64,000 bases of DNA from JADJLQ01 sp038251405 (lineage in GTDB: Bacteria > Bacteroidota > Bacteroidia > Chitinophagales > Saprospiraceae): contig JBBSBH010000012.1 in assembly GCA_038251405.1 (NCBI GenBank), positions 79,060 through 143,059 of the forward strand, given 5' to 3'. The notes beneath the pieces are model-generated. The model was not told the origin of the DNA. It saw nothing but the letters and a program-made list of their open reading frames with translations, and made no database searches. A program made the translations under genes and the position numbers. Numbering within the stretch: the stretch's first letter is position 1; each line of letters begins with the position of its first letter. Below, piece by piece: positions 63,969-64,000 of the stretch.

Positions 63969-64000
63969 AATAAAAACACTTATCATTTCCAGATTAACAA

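Overview
The window looks like a chromosomal segment of an AT-rich member of the Bacteroidota, most likely a Saprospiria-type (Chitinophagales/Saprospirales) organism. The evidence is Bacteroidota-type promoters (TAnnTTTG -7 elements 4-32 nt ahead of many starts), weak or absent Shine-Dalgarno sites, type IX secretion (T9SS) C-terminal domains, GLPGLI and carboxypeptidase-regulatory-domain outer-membrane proteins, and many Tat- or lipoprotein-exported Gfo/Idh/MocA oxidoreductases, DUF1080 proteins and sulfatases. No rRNA, tRNA, prophage or CRISPR array was recognised.

Layout. 0-4 kb: a truncated sugar-phosphate isomerase, metF, a lipoprotein and a Gfo/Idh/MocA oxidoreductase. 4-11 kb: a signalling and envelope cassette with a large outer-membrane beta-barrel protein, a GLPGLI protein, a nucleoside hydrolase and a histidine kinase/response regulator pair; two intergenic regions carry the same three-box GGTTAAT operator. 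11-26 kb: a lamin-tail exported protein, asd, a coiled-coil orphan, a PD40 protein, a sulfatase, a secreted GH13 amylase with a T9SS tail, a DUF1080 lipoprotein, pheT and a flippase. 26.5-32.2 kb: a six-gene operon (TetR, LolA-like carrier, two FtsX permeases, ABC ATPase, beta-barrel protein) behind a palindromic operator. 32.2-32.9 kb: an ArsR regulator with two identical operators and a downstream 18-residue Gly-Gly-Cys-Cys peptide ORF. 33-41.6 kb: GH10 xylanase, a MITE-like element, a TPR protein, a mannonate-dehydratase-like protein, a cluster of VOC/DUF1801 genes with a decayed SRPBCC gene, and a frameshifted MBL hydrolase. 41.6-43.6 kb: murein-peptide recycling (epimerase and LD-carboxypeptidase). 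43.8-47.2 kb: divergent glpD/glpK. 47.2-50.1 kb: an amino-acid antiporter, a lipoprotein and an arginine-deiminase-superfamily enzyme. 50-54.9 kb: a T9SS cargo, an alpha/beta hydrolase, a LolC/E-like permease and a DOPA dioxygenase.

55.0-56.35 kb: an array of sixteen REP-like hairpins lying directly upstream of a Y1 (IS200/RAYT-like) transposase. All hairpins have 5-bp stems, 3-nt loops and a constant apex with compensating stem changes; this is the most striking non-coding structure here. 56.4-64 kb: an M28 glutaminyl-cyclase-like lipoprotein, a conserved hypothetical, another Gfo/Idh/MocA protein, a cupin, a K+ channel with RCK domains, a small membrane protein and an M1 aminopeptidase lipoprotein.

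Together the genes describe an aerobic, polymer-degrading heterotroph: secreted xylanase, amylase and sulfatase feed sugar isomerases and oxidoreductases, alongside glycerol, nucleoside, amino-acid and peptidoglycan-peptide salvage. Functions are assigned by reading motifs in the translations; no database search was run.
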